From the NCBI RefSeq assembly GCF_905171775.1, contig NC_053499.1, positions 81,552,907-81,616,906 of the forward strand: a stretch of 64,000 nt of DNA, given 5' to 3'. The notes beneath the pieces were generated by a model. It searched no databases. It saw nothing but the letters and a program-made list of their open reading frames with translations, and was not told where the DNA came from. The translations under genes were made by a program, and so were the position numbers. Origin of the DNA: Rana temporaria. Its lineage: Eukaryota; Chordata; Amphibia; Anura; Ranidae. Each line of letters opens with the position of its first letter. The stretch's first letter is position 1. This document shows positions 54,430 through 64,000 of this stretch, in pieces.

Positions 54430-55195
54430 ACGGCCTGCCCTATATACTCTGCAGGAAATTGGGCCTTAGGTGTTGGTGGTACCAGAACACTGTAAGCCCT
54501 CACAGTTACTTTTGGTGGGTGCTGGAACAGGCCCTGCTGTGAACTATTATATCAAGAAATGTTATTACATGCCCCTGTTGAACAGGGGCAGAACAATTGG
54601 GCCTTTGGTGGTGGTGGTGGTGGTGGTGCCACAACACTGTAAGCCCTCACAGTTACTCTTGGTGGGTGCTGGAACGGGCCCTGCTGTGAAATATTATATC
54701 AAGAATTATAATTGCATGCCCCTGTCGAGCAGGGGCAGAAAAATTGGGCCTATGGTGGTGGTGGTCATGGTAGCACAACACTGTAAGCCCTCATAGTTAC
54801 TCTTGGTGGGCTCTGGAATGGGCCCTGCTGTGAAATATTATATCAAGAATTGTAATTACATGCCCCTGTTAAACAGGGGCAGAAAAATTGGGCCTTTGAT
54901 GGTGGTGGTGGTGGTGGTGATGCCACAACACTATAAGCCCTCACAGTCACTCTTGGTGGGCGCTGGAACAGGCCCTGCTGTGAAATATTATATCAAGAAT
55001 TGTAATTACATGCCCCTGTTGAACAGAGGCAGAACAATTGGGCTTGAGGCACTTGTGCTGGTGCCACAACACTGCAACCCCTCACAGAGTCTCTATTTGA
55101 GCACAGGAATGAGCCCTGATGCAAAATATTACAGCAAACATGAAAATAATACACACCCCTGTTAAACAGGGGCAGCCAAATTGGGCCCAGAACCA
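54430..55195. repeat. About 147-bp tandem repeats at the hAT-3 3' side
   Basis: Five units with anchor words near 54581, 54728, 54872, 55022 and 55165 (spacing 143-150 bp). Each contains AACAGGGGCAGAA, CACTGTAAGCCCTCACAGTT and GGGCCCTGCTGTGAAATATT. Within units a GGT triplet run varies in length. The array lies beyond the stop of the hAT-3 transposase. Confidence 0.88.
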
Positions 55196-55232
55196 AAAAT
55201 ATCAACATGGACATTGAGGAGGAATAGGATAG

Positions 55233-55900
55233 TTACTCAGCAATCAGCATCAGCATAGGCAGTCTTGAAGGGTTCTCATTCATAAAAAAAATATTGGTTA
55301 CATCAGCATAAGGTGCTTGGTAGCTGGTGATCCAAGACTGATTAATTTTTATGAAGGTGAAATGATCAACCGAGTCGGTGGACTGGTGCACTCTGTGATC
55401 GGTTACAAATCCACCAGCAGCACTGAATGGGTGTTCTGAAAGAATGCTGGATGCAGGATAAGCCAGTAGCTCAATTGCATACTGTACAAGCTCTGGCCAG
55501 TGATCCATCCTCAAGACCCAGTAACCCAGTGGATTGTCAGTTGGAAACGTGTCCAAGTCTGATCTTTCCCCTAAGTATTCCTGCACCATGTAAATCAGAC
55601 GCTGGCGATGGTTGCTGGAACCGATCATACCTTGGGGCTGTGGACTAAAAAATTGTCTGAATGCATCGGTTGTCTGATTCTCCACTGCTTCTACTGTGAC
55701 TGACCAAAGCCTCAACAGGTTGTCCAGGACCAGGAAATTGTAACCTCCCAGGCTCTGGAAACGCGCTGCACAAACCTTTCTGCCTCCCGAAGATGTTTCA
55801 TCCTCTGCACCCTCTGCGATGACTGGAAAAGTTCCAAGGAGGAACAAGGAGGGTTGCCAGCCAGTAATGATTCCTCTCCTTGATACCACAAATCCAAGGG
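55233..55900 (-). pseudogene. hAT-3 transposase, C-terminal dimerisation domain
   Basis: Open on the minus strand. PLGYWVLRMDHWPELVQYAI followed by LLAYPASSILSEHPFSAAGG is the hATC signature (the usual SER-x-FSAAG is SEHPFSAAG here). The C-terminus ends at 55233. 55890-56320 upstream continues the core in other frames and could not be read cleanly. Confidence 0.85.
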
Positions 55901-56321
55901 TCCTTTTGCAGGCTTTGCATGATCAAGGAGGCCATGCAGCGTAGGTTTGCTGAGGCATTCGGTCCGGAGTCCTCTGGATCTCTAAGGACGACATGATCCG
56001 CAGCCACCTCCTCCCAGCCACATACAAGTCCATGGGTTTCTGGGGACTGTAAACGATCCCTTGAAGACTTCTGCTGATGCTAAGTGCTAGGCTCCACCTT
56101 CATGCGGACACAATCCTCCTCTTCCTGTGTGATCGGCGGGCCTGCAGGAACACTGTCTGGATAAAGGGGCCTTGAGAGGTAAGGAAGTCCTCTCTTCCTC
56201 CCTCTGTTCTGCCTCAAGTGCCCTATCCATTATTCAACCCGACATATGCTCCAACAGGTAGACAAGAGAGACAGTATCACTGATGCATGCACTGTCACTT
56301 CTCACCATCCTTGTGGCCTTC

Positions 56322-57385
56322 TCAAATGGTGACAGGACAGTTCATGCATCCCTGATCATGACCCACTGGCGTGGCAAAAAAACCAAGCTTCCCTGACCCT
56401 GTCCTGGTGCCATAGTCCCACAGGTACTCATTGATGGACCTCTGCTGTGTGTGCAGCCGCTGTAGCATGACTAACGTTGAGTTCCATCTGGTGGGCATGT
56501 CACAGATTAAGTGGTTCTTGGGCAGGTTGTATTCCTTTTGGAGGTCAGCCAGCCAAGCACTGGCATTATATGACCGGCAGAAATGCACACAGACTTTCCT
56601 GGCATGCCTCAGAAGATCCTGTAAACCCGGGTACCTGCACAAGAACTGCTGCACCACCAAATTAAGGACGTGGGCCAAACAGGGCACATGGGTCAGGTGT
56701 CCCTGTCGGAGGGCAGAGAGGAGGTTGGTGCCATTGTTGCAAACCACAATTCCTGGTTATAGCTGGCATGGCGTCAACCCCCTCTGAGCCTGCCCCTGCA
56801 GAGCAGACAGAATCTCTACACCAGTTTGGCTCCTGTCCTCTAAGCACACCAGCTCAGGCACTGCATGGAATCTTTTTTGCAAAACAAGCTCCCCTGACCC
56901 TGTCCTGGTGCCATAGTCGCATCAGGTACTCATCAATGGCCCTCTGCTGCGTGTGCAACCACTGCAGCATGGCCAACGTTGAGTTACATCTGGTGGGCAT
57001 GTCACAGATTAGGCGGCTCTTGGGCAGGTTACATTTCTTTTGGAGGTCAGCCAGCCAAGCACTGGCATTATATGACCATCGGAAATGCACACAGACTTTC
57101 CTGGCCTGCCTCAGGAGATCCTGTAAGCCTGGGTACCTGCCCAAGAACCGCTGCACCACCAAGTTAAGGACATGAGCCAAACAGGGCACATGGGTCAGGT
57201 GTCCCTGTCAGAGGGCAGAGAGGAGTTTAGTGCCATTGTCGTAAAGAACCATTCATGGCTGAAGCTGGCATGGCATCAACCACCTCTGAGCCTGCCCCTG
57301 CGGAGCTGATGGAATCTCTGCCCCAGTGTGGCTCCTGTCTCCCAAGCACACCAGCTCAAAGCACCGCATGGCATCTCTTTCACTG
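56322..57385 (-). pseudogene. hAT-3 transposase core, internally duplicated
   Basis: Two collinear copies of about 500 bp (56391-56891 and 56892-57385) each encode PCLAHVLNLVVQ, the R-Y-P-G-L-Q-D-L-L stretch, the VCVHF motif, NASAWLADLQK and LICDMPTR. They differ by roughly a tenth of bases by eye, so the duplication is old. In the left copy the segment that normally reads V-x-D-N-G-x-N reads MVCNNGTN, so the second catalytic Asp may be lost. Confidence 0.8.
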
Positions 57386-57440
57386 CGTGCTTGCGTATCC
57401 CCTTGAACGTCTACGGAGCACACTGGTTTCAAGGACAAAT

Positions 57441-57990
57441 CTATAGAGGAAGAGGCCATGGAGGAAGAAGAAGAGGAGGGGTGGAGGACAGAGGTGTGTC
57501 AGATCCACCACTAGTAGCATTTTGGAGGCGTGGTGGCGGAACAAGCTCCAACAATACTGCACCCTGTCCTGCATGCTTCCCAGCTGCCAGCAGAGTCACC
57601 CAGTGTTCCGCAAAGGATATGTAACATCCCTGTCCATGCCTGCTGGACCATGAGTCAGCAGTAATATGCACCTTACCACTGACTGCCCTGTTGAGCGAGG
57701 CCAAGACATTGCCTTCCAAATGTCGGTAGAGAGCCTGAATGGCGTTTGGGAACCTGCCACTGAGGTACCGTGCATTCCACAAATTCACGAAAGGGGGCAG
57801 TGTCTACCAGCTGAAAAGGCAGCAGTTGGAGTGCTAGCAATTTAGCCAAGCTAGCATTCAACCGCTGGGCATGTGGATGGCTGGGAGCAAATTTATTTCG
57901 CCGGTTTAGCAACTGGGGTAGGGAAATTTGCCTGCTACAATCAGACGTTGGTTTAGCGATAGTATTGCAAGTATTTTGCAGTGGCACACA
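57441..57990 (-). pseudogene. hAT-3 transposase, start of catalytic core
   Basis: Two overlapping minus frames join here. 57987-57673 includes LPFQLVDTAPFREFVE, the segment typical before the catalytic core. 57788-57441 has KVHITADSWSSRHGQGCY, which holds the first catalytic Asp of hAT transposases. A frameshift lies near 57780. Confidence 0.8.
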
Positions 57991-58012
57991 TAATTGTACA
58001 CCTTCATTCCTC

Positions 58013-58763
58013 TCATTGAAGGTTTCTGAGAGGACTGAAGGAATAGTGGGGTTGGAGATCCCAGCTGATGAGGAGCAAGGAGCAAGGAGAGGTCTGCCTT
58101 GTTCTTTGGTGTGGGTCTTTTAAGTACACTTGCCAACAGACTGCATGGCAGGTCGACATATGTCTGGTCAAGCATGTGGTGTCCAAGCGGCTAGTGTTTT
58201 GGCCCTGCTTTATATGCTTCAGACATATGTTGCAAATAGCAATGGTGCGATCTTCTGCACACGTGTCAAAAAAGCCCACACCAAAGAACTTTTAGAAAAA
58301 CGCGCAGTCAGCAGCGCCCTGCACATGCAGAGCTCTGCGGTGTGATGCAGTCAGTTGGCTGCTCTTAAGCTGGCCCCTGGAGGGCATCCTGCCTTGTTGG
58401 AGATGTGCATCCTCCTCCTCTCTCCTATCAGGCACCCACGTAGAGTCAGTGACCTCATCATCCCCTCCCTCCTCATCACTGGAGCAAACCTAGCAGTATG
58501 CTGCAGCTGGGGGAACATAACTGTCAGTTTGTTGTCCTTCTTGGGCACCCCCTCTCTTTGGTCTCACGTTACTGACTTCCTCAAGCTGGGTACCATCATT
58601 GGAGCCTTCAAAATGCTGCGCATCCTCCTGCATCATGTACCCGACACTGTGGTTGAACAGTTCGGGGGACTCATCCGTGCATGATGGTGGGGCTATGGAA
58701 GGAGTAACTGATGACCTCGAGCCGATGGAATAGGCCGCTTTGGCACCTGCATTGACAGCCAAG
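58013..58763 (-). pseudogene. hAT-3 transposase, BED zinc finger
   Basis: Minus frame 58279-58013 holds a BED finger: CNICLKHIKQGQN, then TTCLTRHMSTCH (C-x2-C then H). 58755-58490 is the acidic linker between the N-terminal tail and the finger, in another frame. hAT-2 interrupts at 58763. Confidence 0.75.
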
Positions 58764-58874
58764 CAGGGGCGTAACTAGAAATCTCAGGGCCCCATAGCAA
58801 AATGCTGTATGGGGCCCCCCCCTCCAAAAAAAATGAACTAATGCCATTGAACAACACATCTGGGGTAAAAACTG

Positions 58875-59110
58875 CACATACACTGACCTACCCGACTAAT
58901 ACACTGACCTACTGTACCTGATTCCTACACTGACCTACCTGACCACTACACTGACCTTCCTGATCCCTACACTGACCTAATTGATTGCTGCATTGAAATA
59001 CCTGACACTAACCTGATCCCTACACTGACCTACCTGATCACTACATTGACCTACCTGATCACTACACTGACCTACCTGATCACTACACTGACCTACCCGA
59101 TTCCTACTCC
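58875..59110 (+). repeat. About 20-bp tandem repeat in hAT-2
   Basis: About ten units of CACTACACTGACCTACCTGAT with variants (CCTACACTGACCTTCCTGAT). No coding content. Confidence 0.88.
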
Positions 59111-59281
59111 CCCATTGGGGGAGCATGTCACATCTTCAGCTCTGAGGGGCCAATGCTGGGACCTGTAGTCCTTCATTAGGAGGATGAGGTCAGTGGCAGA
59201 CTGGCAGTGCTGGGGGCATGGGTTAAGTGGCAGTGCTTAGGAAGGGATGGGATCACTAACTCCCACTTGCTGTCACTAAGG

Positions 59282-59480
59282 ATGAGCTCCAGCGTGTTTG
59301 CATGGTGCAGAGCCCGCCAGGAAGTCTGCACAGCACTGCGCTAATCACAGCCAGGGAGACATTGTCCCGATGCTCGGCTGCAGAGATCGGGTAATATCTC
59401 CCTGGCTGTGATTAGCGCAGTGCCGTGCAGACTTCCTGGTGGGCTCCGCACGTGTAGCATGCGAACACGCTGGAGCTCAT
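59282..59480. repeat. Long hairpin in hAT-2
   Basis: 59282-59372 and 59386-59480 are inverted copies (ATGAGCTCCAGCGTGTTTGC at the left against its near-complement at the right). There are a few mismatches and a small loop around GGCTGCAG. Arms are about 90 bp. Confidence 0.88.
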
Positions 59481-59539
59481 GCTTAGCTGTCACCTGTTAG
59501 TCAGTGTCCACTTGGCAGGGGAGAGGGGCTTGGTGATGG

Positions 59540-61885
59540 TGAGAGAGAAGGGGGGTAGGAGAGAGAGAGAGAGAGAGAAGGGGTGGGAGAGAATGAGAGA
59601 GAGAGAAGGGGTGAGAGAGAGAAGGGGTAAGTTGGTAGAGAGAGGGGGTGGATGGGAGAGAAAGTGGGGAGTGAGAGGGGCTGGATGAGAGAGAGAGGGC
59701 TGGATGAGAGAGAGAGGGCTGGATGAGAGAGAGAGGGGCTGGATGGGAGAGAGGGGCTGGATGGGATAGAGGGGGGCTGGATGGGAGAGAGAGGGGCTGG
59801 ATGGGAGAGAGAGAGGGGCTGAATGAGAGAGAGAGAGGGGCTGGATGAGAGAGAGAGAGGGGCTGGATGAGAGAGAGAGAGAGAGGGGTTGGATGAGAGA
59901 GAGAGAGGGGCTGGATGAGAGAGAGAGAGGGGCTGGATGAGAGAGAGAGGGCTGGATGAGAGAGAGAGGGGCTGGATGGGAGAGAGGGGCTGGATGGGAG
60001 AGAGGGGGGGCTGGATGGGAGAGAGAGGGGCTGGATGGGAGAGAGAGAGGGGCTGAATGAGAGAGAGAGAGGGGCTGGATGAGAGAGAGAGGGGCTGGAT
60101 GAGAGAGAGAGAGAGAGGGGCTGGATGAGAGAGAGAGGGCTGGATGGGAGAGAGAGGGGCTGGATGGGAGAGAGAGGGGCTGGATGGGAGCTGGATGAGA
60201 GAGGGGCTGGATGGGAGAGAGAGGGGCTGGATGGGAGAGAGAGGGGCTGGATGGGAGAGAGAGAGGGGCTGGATGGGAGAGAGAGGGGCTGGATGGGAGA
60301 GAGAGGGGCTGGATGAGAGAGAGAGGGGCTGGATTGGAGAGAGAGGGGCTGGATGGGAGAGAGAGGGTCTGGATGAGAGATAGAGGGGCTGGATGAGAGA
60401 GAGAGGGGCTGGATGGGAGAGAGAGGGGCTGGATGAGAGAGAGAGGGGCTGGATGGGAGAGAGAGGGGCTGGATGGGAGAGAGAGGGGCTGGATGGAAGA
60501 GAGAGGGGCTGGATGAGAGAGAGAGAGAGTGGCTGGATGAGAGAGAGAGGGGCTGGATGGGAGAGAGAGGGGCTGGATGGGAGAGAGAGGGGCTGGATGG
60601 GAGAGAGAGGGGCTGGATGAGAGAGAGAGAGGGGCTGGATGAGAGAGAGAGAGAGGGGCTGGATGAGAGAGAGAGAGGGGCTGGATGAGAGAGAGAGAGG
60701 GGCTGGATGGGAGAGAGAGGGGCTGGATGAGAGAGAGAGAGGGGCTGGATGAGAGAGAGAGGGGCTGGATGGGAGAGAGAGGGGTGGATGGGAGAGAGAG
60801 GGGCTGGATGAGAGAGAGAGGGGCTGGATGAGAGAGAGAGGGGCTGGATGGGAGAAAGAGGGGCTGGATGGGAGAGAGAGGGGCTGGATGAGAGAGAGAG
60901 GGGCTGGATGAGAGAGAGAGGGGCTGGATGGGAGAGAGAGAGGGGCTGAATGAGAGAGAGAGAGGGGCTGGATGAGAGAGAGAGAGAGGGGCTGGATGAG
61001 AGAGAGAGAGGGGCTGGATGAGAGAGAGAGAGAGAGGGGCTGGATGAGAGAGAGAGAGAGGGGCTGGATGAGAGAGAGAGGGCTGGATGAGAGAGAGAGG
61101 GGCTGGATGGGAGAGAGGGGCTGGATGGGAGAGAGGGGGGCTGGATGGGAGAGAGAGGGGCTGGATGGGAGAGAGAGAGGGGCTGAATGAGAGAGAGAGG
61201 GGCTGGATGAGAGAGAGAGGGGCTGGATGAGAGAGAGAGGGGCTGGATGAGAGTGAGAGGGGCTGGATGAGAGAGAGAGGGGCTGGATGGGAGAGAGAGA
61301 GGGGCTGGATGAGAGAGAGAGGGGCTGGATGGGAGAGAGAGGGGCTGGATGAGAGAGAGAGGGGCTGGATGGGAGAGAGAGGGGATGGAAGAGAGAGGGG
61401 GGGGTGGAAGAGAGAGAGAGGGGCTGGATGAGAGAGAGAGGGGCTGGATGGGAGAGAGAGGGGCTGGATGAGAGAGAGAGGGGCTGGATGGGAGAGAGAG
61501 GGGATGGAAGAGAGAGGGGGGGGTGGAAGAGAGAGAGAGGGGCTGGATGAGAGAGAGAGGGGCTGGATGGGAGAGAGAGGGGCTGGATGAGAGAGAGAGG
61601 GGCTGGATGGGAGAGAGAGGGGCTGGATGAGAGAGAGAGGGTCTGGATGAGAGAGAGAGGGGCTGGATGGGAGAGAGAGGGGCTGGATGAGAGAGAGAGG
61701 GGCTGGATGAGAGAGAGAGAGGGGCTGGATGGGAGAGAGAGGGGCTGGATGAGAGTGAGAGGGGCTGGATGAGAGAGAGAGGGGCTGGATGAGAGAGAGA
61801 GGGGCTGGATGAGAGAGAGAGGGGCTGGATGGGAGAGAGAGGGGATGGAAGAGAGAGGGGGGGTGGAAGAGAGAGAGAAATTGAC
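59540..61885 (+). repeat. GA-rich minisatellite in hAT-2
   Basis: About 2.3 kb of units of about 20 bp based on GGGGCTGGATGAGAGAGAGA or GGGGCTGGATGGGAGAGAGA, with higher-order repeats near 61370-61540. The minus strand is open for 860 codons of Ser-Leu-Pro repeats because the unit lacks stops. I do not call this a gene. Confidence 0.95.
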
Positions 61886-62625
61886 CCCCTAAGCTGGCCT
61901 GCAGTCCTTCCTGTACACCCTGTCCCAGCCCCTGTCTGTGGGTAGGTGTGTGTGATGCACCTACCTCCAGACCATCCTTGTCCTCTGTCCTCGGTCAGCC
62001 TGTTTCTTCTTGCTGACAGGCACAGCTGGAGCAGATGTTGGGGGAAGGTGTGCAGGCTCTGGGACTGGGAGGATGTCACTGCTGCTCAGGTCAGGTCTTC
62101 TCTCTCACTCCCTCTCGCGCTGTTCCTTCCAGTCAGCCTCCTGCTGCTCACCGGGGCCACCACTCTCTGTTGTTGGCTGCTGTTCTCAGATGCTGTTGCT
62201 CTCCCTCTCAGTTGCTGCAAATGTGTCCCTCTCTGCTATGTCAGGGGGCGGCCTCGGTCGGAGCTCAGCTTTGTTGGGCCCCAGGAGACAGAGCTGTAGC
62301 GCGGAGGTTGGAGGAGGAGGAGGAGGAAGTGAAATCCTCCCGCGCTTTCAGCACTGAACAAGGAGGGGTGCACTTCAGCCGTGATGTCACTGGTTGCTAC
62401 ACGCCAAGCGGCACAGGCGTTAGCAACCAGTGCAGCAACCACCTCCTCCCTCCAGCGCAGCGTAATGACCAGAGTCTCTCTCTCACCGCCACTGATTATA
62501 CCGATGTGAGAGAGAGAGACTCGGTCGAGACTGCAGTCAGATTTTCGGGCCGGGCCCCACTCGGCTGCGGGCCCCATAGCGCCCGCGTGGGTCGCTATGG
62601 CGGTAGTTCCGCCACTGCAGCCAAG

Positions 62626-62924
62626 GTACTTTGAGCCTGGGTGACAGAGGATGAGGAGGATGAGGACGGCTTGGTCATCCACTCTACCAACTCTTCTGCA
62701 TGTTTTGGCTCAACACGGCCAGCTGCCGGAAAAAAGGACAAGCGTGTCCCACGGCCACATACTAAGGATGCACTGTGTCCATGACCAGCCCTGTTGGCTC
62801 TAGACACAGAGCCTGCTTGCCCTCTTTTAGTGGCCTGTGAGAGTCTGTTGGCCTTCCAGACATAGTGTATTTGATGTATTTGTAATGTATGAAGAATACT
62901 GTGACAGAAATAATTTGACAACAT
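62626..62924 (-). pseudogene. hAT-3 transposase, N-terminal tail
   Basis: The minus frame contains CGRGTRLSFFPAAGRVEPKH and AEELVEWMTKPSSSSSSS, an N-terminal segment I associate with frog/fish hAT transposases. Excision of hAT-2 brings it next to the 58763-58490 linker. No clear start codon was chosen. Confidence 0.6.
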
Positions 62925-62930
62925 TTGGCT

Positions 62931-63450
62931 GCTTGGGGCCAGTGTATGTCAATATTTAGGTCGGGGGGAGGGGGGGAAAAAGGATTTTGGGAGGGACTTT
63001 TCGCGGCACTGATAAAGACAAACTGATAAAAAAATATCACAATTTATTAAACAAAAAAGAAAATAAGTATAATACAAGGACAGTTTAAGAACAAACCCCA
63101 CATTTCACAACAGAAAGCAAAAAACAGACTGTGTCTTAATGTAAGGAATTGATGACCTCGACCGGTTTCGCGGTGATTTACCGCTTCTTCAGGAGGAAAT
63201 TCTTTTCTTTTCTAAAAGGTATGCATAGACATATAAATAAACAAGCAGAATATATAATATGAGTATACATTTGTACAATTCAATACAATGCGTTATATAG
63301 TGGAGCCGAGCACTCACCCAGGTTGGTCATATGATCAGACGTGGAGCCTGGTATAAGCCTTCCGTGGCGCGTGGAGGGGGATATTTTATTTAGACGGGCT
63401 CTATTGAGGTGAGGAGTAGAATAAATCATGTATACAAGGAATGATCAATT
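62931..63450 (-). mobile_element. PLE terminal-repeat fragment
   Basis: On the minus strand this region runs from AT-rich sequence (63450-63200) through a hammerhead motif (63196-63156) to AT-rich sequence with AATAAA (near 63045). No PLE coding sequence is present. Borders are uncertain and no target duplication was found. Confidence 0.5.
63156..63196 (-). ncRNA. Hammerhead ribozyme motif, PLE type
   Basis: The minus strand reads stem I CCTC (63196-63193), core CTGAAGA (63192-63186), one extra A, stem II GCGGT/ACCGC with a 5-nt loop (63184-63170), GAA (63169-63167), palindromic stem III ACCGGT (63166-63161), C (63160, predicted cleavage) and stem I GAGG (63159-63156). All conserved core positions fit the CUGANGA...GAAA consensus. 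The extra A before stem II and the short stems fit the minimal type I form, which may work as a dimer. Confidence 0.75.
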
Positions 63451-63489
63451 AATTATTGGGGTGTGGGTCACCAGTAGGTGAAAGGAAGT

Positions 63490-63970
63490 GTGTGTGAGTG
63501 GCAGACAAAAAAGGGGGGGGAAAAAAAAGAAAGAAAATGAGGGGGGAGGGAGAAAGGGAGAAAAGAGGAAGGGGAGGGAAGGGGGGGTAAGTAGGTAAAA
63601 GAAGGAGAGAAATAGGGGGGGAGGGGGGAGAGGAGGGGGAAAAGGGAATGAAGAAGGAAGAGGTTGTTTGAGGGAGAGAGGAAGGGGGGCAGGGGGGAGG
63701 GAAAAGAAAGGGACAATAGGGGGAGGGTGAGGTTGGGATTTAGAATGGTTGGGGTTAGGGTTAACATGAAGGGGGAGAAAGGGGGGGGGAAGGGGATAAG
63801 GAAGAGTAGAAAGGGGGAAGGGTGGGGGAAAGAGAGAATGGGGGAAGAGGAAAAGAAAGAATGGGGGAGGAGGAAGGGAGGTAAGGAAAAAAGGGGGGGG
63901 AAGGGGAAAAGGGGGGACGGATCAGTGAAGTGGTGCATAAAGTGTCTGGACAAGGGGAAAAAATAGAAGG
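63490..63970 (+). repeat. Polypurine tract
   Basis: About 480 bp almost wholly of G and A on the plus strand, with GGGG runs throughout and a few T and C. Minus-strand open frames here are low-complexity Ser-Pro-Phe-Leu and are not genes. Confidence 0.9.
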
Positions 63971-64000
63971 AAAAAGCAGGCAGGAGTGTAAAGGAAAAAA

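Larger units (their letters stand above)
58764..62617. mobile_element. hAT-superfamily element (hAT-2), non-autonomous, 3.85 kb
   Basis: Ends CAGGGGCGTAACTA and the inverted CAGTGGCGGAACTA (12 of 14 match) are flanked by the 8-bp duplication CAGCCAAG (58756-58763 and 62618-62625). Removing it joins the hAT-3 gene. There is no transposase. The interior holds a 21-bp repeat near the left end, a 199-bp hairpin, a 2.3-kb GA-rich minisatellite and a 700-bp right part (61890-62617) without recognised coding content. Confidence 0.92.
54430..62930 (-). mobile_element. Decayed hAT transposon (hAT-3), with nested hAT-2
   Basis: A hAT transposase gene is spread on the minus strand from about 62924 to 55233, interrupted by hAT-2 (58764-62617). 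Domain order is N-terminal tail, BED finger, catalytic core, C-terminal dimerisation domain. There are many frameshifts and one internal duplication. Outer ends were not identified: about 54430 and 62930 are limits of recognisable content only. Confidence 0.75.

Noticed and set aside
59497..62079. 860-codon Ser-Leu-Pro open frame on the minus strand
   Set aside because: It is the translation of the GA-rich minisatellite in hAT-2. The period and content explain it fully.
63468..63953. 161-codon minus-strand frame
   Set aside because: Low-complexity translation of the polypurine tract.

Overview
This window is eukaryotic repeat DNA. I see no host gene, rRNA, tRNA or CRISPR. The mix of elements is DIRS, L1/Tx1-type LINEs, a Penelope-like element (PLE), a chromodomain Ty3/gypsy element, an L2/CR1-type LINE, Tc1/mariner, piggyBac, PIF/Harbinger, at least three hAT elements, and many palindromic MITE-like repeats and minisatellites. 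Together these suggest a large vertebrate genome, most plausibly an amphibian (frog); that is inference from element composition only.

Layout. 1-5.05 kb: a decayed DIRS element on the minus strand between palindrome-rich repeats. It carries an 810-bp PLE terminal-repeat fragment with a hammerhead-ribozyme-like motif. 5.05-7.4 kb: a probable piggyBac end fragment and unassigned DNA. 7.4-19 kb: a decayed plus-strand L1 (L1-A). It is interrupted by a 4.55-kb hAT-type element (which holds an L2/CR1 LINE fragment and two minisatellites) and by a 1.63-kb TA-flanked element with long inverted arms. 19.0-25.0 kb: a nearly complete L1 (L1-B) with a 15-bp target duplication. 25.06-28.3 kb: a MITE, a broken piggyBac transposase and a foldback element.

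28.3-49.6 kb is a five-deep nest that the target duplications resolve cleanly. L1-C (plus) contains a PLE (plus, 12-bp duplication). The PLE contains L1-D (minus, 16-bp duplication), which contains a Tc1-type transposon with DD37E spacing (TA duplication). That in turn contains a chromodomain gypsy element (minus, 5-bp duplication) with apparently identical 1237-bp LTRs and one intact 1463-codon gag-pol frame. The gypsy element is the youngest layer and the best candidate for a recently active element. It shows an 11-nt match between the putative primer-binding site and the predicted RNA 5' end, the arrangement expected for self-primed reverse transcription.

48.8-52.9 kb: a 1.8-kb tandem duplication of an L1-C fragment plus an AT-rich TTCGAA satellite. 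52.9-54.4 kb: a Harbinger transposase fragment and small repeats. 54.4-62.9 kb: a decayed hAT transposase gene (minus) with an internal duplication, interrupted by a 3.85-kb non-autonomous hAT element dominated by a GA-rich minisatellite. 63.0-64.0 kb: a PLE terminal-repeat fragment with a well-formed hammerhead motif (minus), then a polypurine tract.

Coordinates of decayed element edges are approximate. Edges supported by target duplications are exact to a base or two.
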